DNA of 47,169 nt from Actinomycetota bacterium (GTDB lineage Bacteria; Actinomycetota; Actinomycetes; S36-B12). Position 1 is the first letter of the stretch; each line of letters opens with the position of its first letter. Shown one piece after another: positions 44,304-47,169 of the stretch. The notes under the pieces are model-generated. The model searched no databases. It was not told the DNA's origin and saw only the letters and a program-made list of their open reading frames with translations. The position numbers and the translations under genes are program-made. The DNA lies in contig CANFTO010000005.1 in the NCBI GenBank assembly GCA_947449945.1, positions 1 to 47,169 of the forward strand. The letters are read 5' to 3'.

Positions 44304-45221
44304 ATGACCGCTTTCCGTGCAGAACCTGTCAGCATCAATGTGCCGGCAACCTGCGCAAATTTGGGTCCTGGTTTTGATTCGCTGGGACTTGCGCTGGACT
44401 CTTATGACTGCCTTTCAGGTGTGGTGACACAAGATGATGGCGTTCTGGTTGAAGTTGAAGGCGAGGGCATACAAGACGTCCCACGCGATGCAAGCAATTT
44501 GGTTGTTCAGGCGATGGCACTGGGTTTCGCGGCCATGCAGGTGCGACCAGTTGGTTTTGTGTTGCGTTGCACCAACGTCATTCCCCACGGGCGAGGTCTT
44601 GGTTCGTCGGCCGCGGCGATCATCGGTGGCCTCGCACTTGCTCGCGCCATGGTCGTTGAAGGCGAAAATATTCTTCCTGATCCATTGCTATTAAATGTGG
44701 CACTCGAGCTTGAATCGCACCCCGACAATTTGGCAGCTGCTTTGTATGGCGGGTTTACCAATGCTTGGCTTGACGGTGATCGTGCACAAAGCGTTCGTCA
44801 TGAGGTGCATCCATCGGTTGTCCCTATCACCGCCGTTCCGGCGTTCAAGGTTCCAACGTTGCATGCGAGAAGTGCTTTAGCACCAACAGTTTCTCGCGCA
44901 GATGCATCATTTAATATTTCGCGTGCGGCGCTACTTGTGCATGCCCTGACAAACGATCCTTCGCTGCTGTTACCTGCAACCCAAGATCATCTGCATCAAG
45001 ATGCGCGCAGAGCGGTCTATGCCGAATCAATGGAACTCGTTGATGTGCTGCGTGCGCAGGGGCTGCCTGCGGTGATCTCAGGCGCAGGTCCAACAGTGTT
45101 GGTCTTTGGTGCCGCTTCAGATCTTGAGAAGATAGCCATTGCAGCAGGGGAGCAGTGGCAAGTGAGCCAACGTGCAGTTTCTCGACAAGGTGTGCAGATT
45201 TCCCCTGTTTCCACCCCGTGA
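44304..45221 (+). CDS. thrB: Homoserine kinase
   Basis: Phosphorylates homoserine with ATP, 305 residues of the GHMP kinase family. The ATP-binding motif is PHGRGLGSSAAAIIGG (about residues 94-109), with an N-terminal VPATCANLGPGFDSLGLALD and a C-terminal GAGPTVLVFG. The ATG is 3 bp after the thrC stop. It ends the hom-thrC-thrB unit; rho follows 153 bp later with its own promoter. Confidence 0.95.
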   Translation: MTAFRAEPVSINVPATCANLGPGFDSLGLALDSYDCLSGVVTQDDGVLVEVEGEGIQDVPRDASNLVVQAMALGFAAMQVRPVGFVLRCTNVIPHGRGLGSSAAAIIGGLALARAMVVEGENILPDPLLLNVALELESHPDNLAAALYGGFTNAWLDGDRAQSVRHEVHPSVVPITAVPAFKVPTLHARSALAPTVSRADASFNISRAALLVHALTNDPSLLLPATQDHLHQDARRAVYAESMELVDVLRAQGLPAVISGAGPTVLVFGAASDLEKIAIAAGEQWQVSQRAVSRQGVQISPVSTP

Positions 45222-45234
45222 CGCAACTACGTGA

Positions 45235-45240
45235 TATAGT
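45235..45240 (+). promoter_or_regulatory. -10 box of rho
   Basis: TATAGT shortly after the thrB stop. It predicts a start near 45247 and a leader of about 128 nt before rho. No convincing -35 is visible. Confidence 0.45.
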
Positions 45241-45374
45241 TCTTTCATCTCCAGCTCCGCGGGTACACAGCTGACGTTCTTCCTCAACTAAGGCTCCGCA
45301 GCATTAATTTTCAGAATCCGTTCAAATCACTGGTCGGCTTCTATCTGGAGAATCATCCGAATCAAAGGAAATTT

Positions 45375-47117
<1,743 letters not shown>

Positions 47118-47132
47118 AAAGCTTCACTCCAC

Positions 47133-47169
47133 TGGCCTCTTGGTCCGCATTTCGCGGATCGGGGGGCCA
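47133..47169 (+). terminator. Hairpin after rho, at the window edge
   Basis: Sixteen consecutive pairs (47133-47148 with 47154-47169, four of them G-U) around a 5-nt loop ATTTC. It lies 15 bp past the rho stop. A T tract, if any, would be outside the window. Confidence 0.65.

Overview
This window looks like chromosomal housekeeping DNA of an actinobacterium (class Actinomycetes) with moderate GC content, roughly 50-55% by eye. The evidence is the gene set: a fused E2/E1 2-oxoglutarate dehydrogenase (kgd), WhiB1, a SigR/RsrA thiol-stress pair, the PdtaS-type histidine kinase, FbiC for coenzyme F420, Ni-superoxide dismutase with its SodX protease, and the cluster argS-lysA-hom-thrC-thrB-rho. 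Genes are tightly packed and no gap exceeds 300 bp. I see no transposase, integrase, prophage, CRISPR array or rRNA. A moderate-GC planktonic lineage such as the Nanopelagicales is possible, but this cannot be settled from the window.

Layout. 1-5.7 kb: end of cysK, cysE, an MFS exporter divergent from oxyR, a short-chain dehydrogenase and a CDF metal exporter. 5.7-9.9 kb: fbiC coupled to a cytochrome P450, then a CBS-domain protein. 9.9-18.2 kb: hisN, a DUF2231 membrane protein, rsgA-aroA, an SRAP (HMCES/YedK) protein, sigR-rsrA, pdtaS, whiB1 and a lipid kinase; much of this order resembles the M. tuberculosis aroA-sigH-pdtaS-whiB1 neighbourhood. 18.2-21.8 kb: a small membrane protein, a SigF/SigB-type sigma factor with an RsbW-like kinase, the divergent sodN/sodX pair, an MDR oxidoreductase and a small acidic protein gene (DUF6104-like) just behind kgd. 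21.8-33.3 kb: kgd, then an envelope-flavoured stretch with an L,D-transpeptidase, an Abhydrolase_9 membrane protein, a lytic transglycosylase, a dynamin-like/DUF697 GTPase, a PAC2 protein and a secreted TAP-family peptidase. 33.4-37.6 kb: tgt and yhhQ (queuosine salvage), tRNA-Arg(CCG), a YihY membrane protein overlapping a PPK2 kinase, and a cold-shock gene. 37.9 kb to the end: argS, lysA, an inserted aquaporin on the other strand, hom-thrC-thrB and rho.

How the genes work together. Several loci serve redox and stress control: oxyR, sigR/rsrA, whiB1, sodN/sodX and the SigF/RsbW pair. Others form ordinary biosynthetic routes: cysteine (cysK-cysE), aspartate-family amino acids (lysA, hom, thrC, thrB), chorismate (aroA), histidine (hisN) and F420 (fbiC).

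The strongest unannotated signal is regulatory. At twelve genes a TANNNT -10 hexamer ends exactly 6 or 7 nt before the start codon, which predicts leaderless mRNAs and fixes several start codons. Other notable signals are an exact GGAAT-N18-GTT SigR-type promoter in front of sigR together with a second promoter giving a shorter protein, a near-perfect CRP site upstream of whiB1, a 17-bp palindrome between oxyR and the MFS gene, and a roughly 165-nt cspA leader with a perfect hairpin. I did not find a convincing new defence or mobile system.
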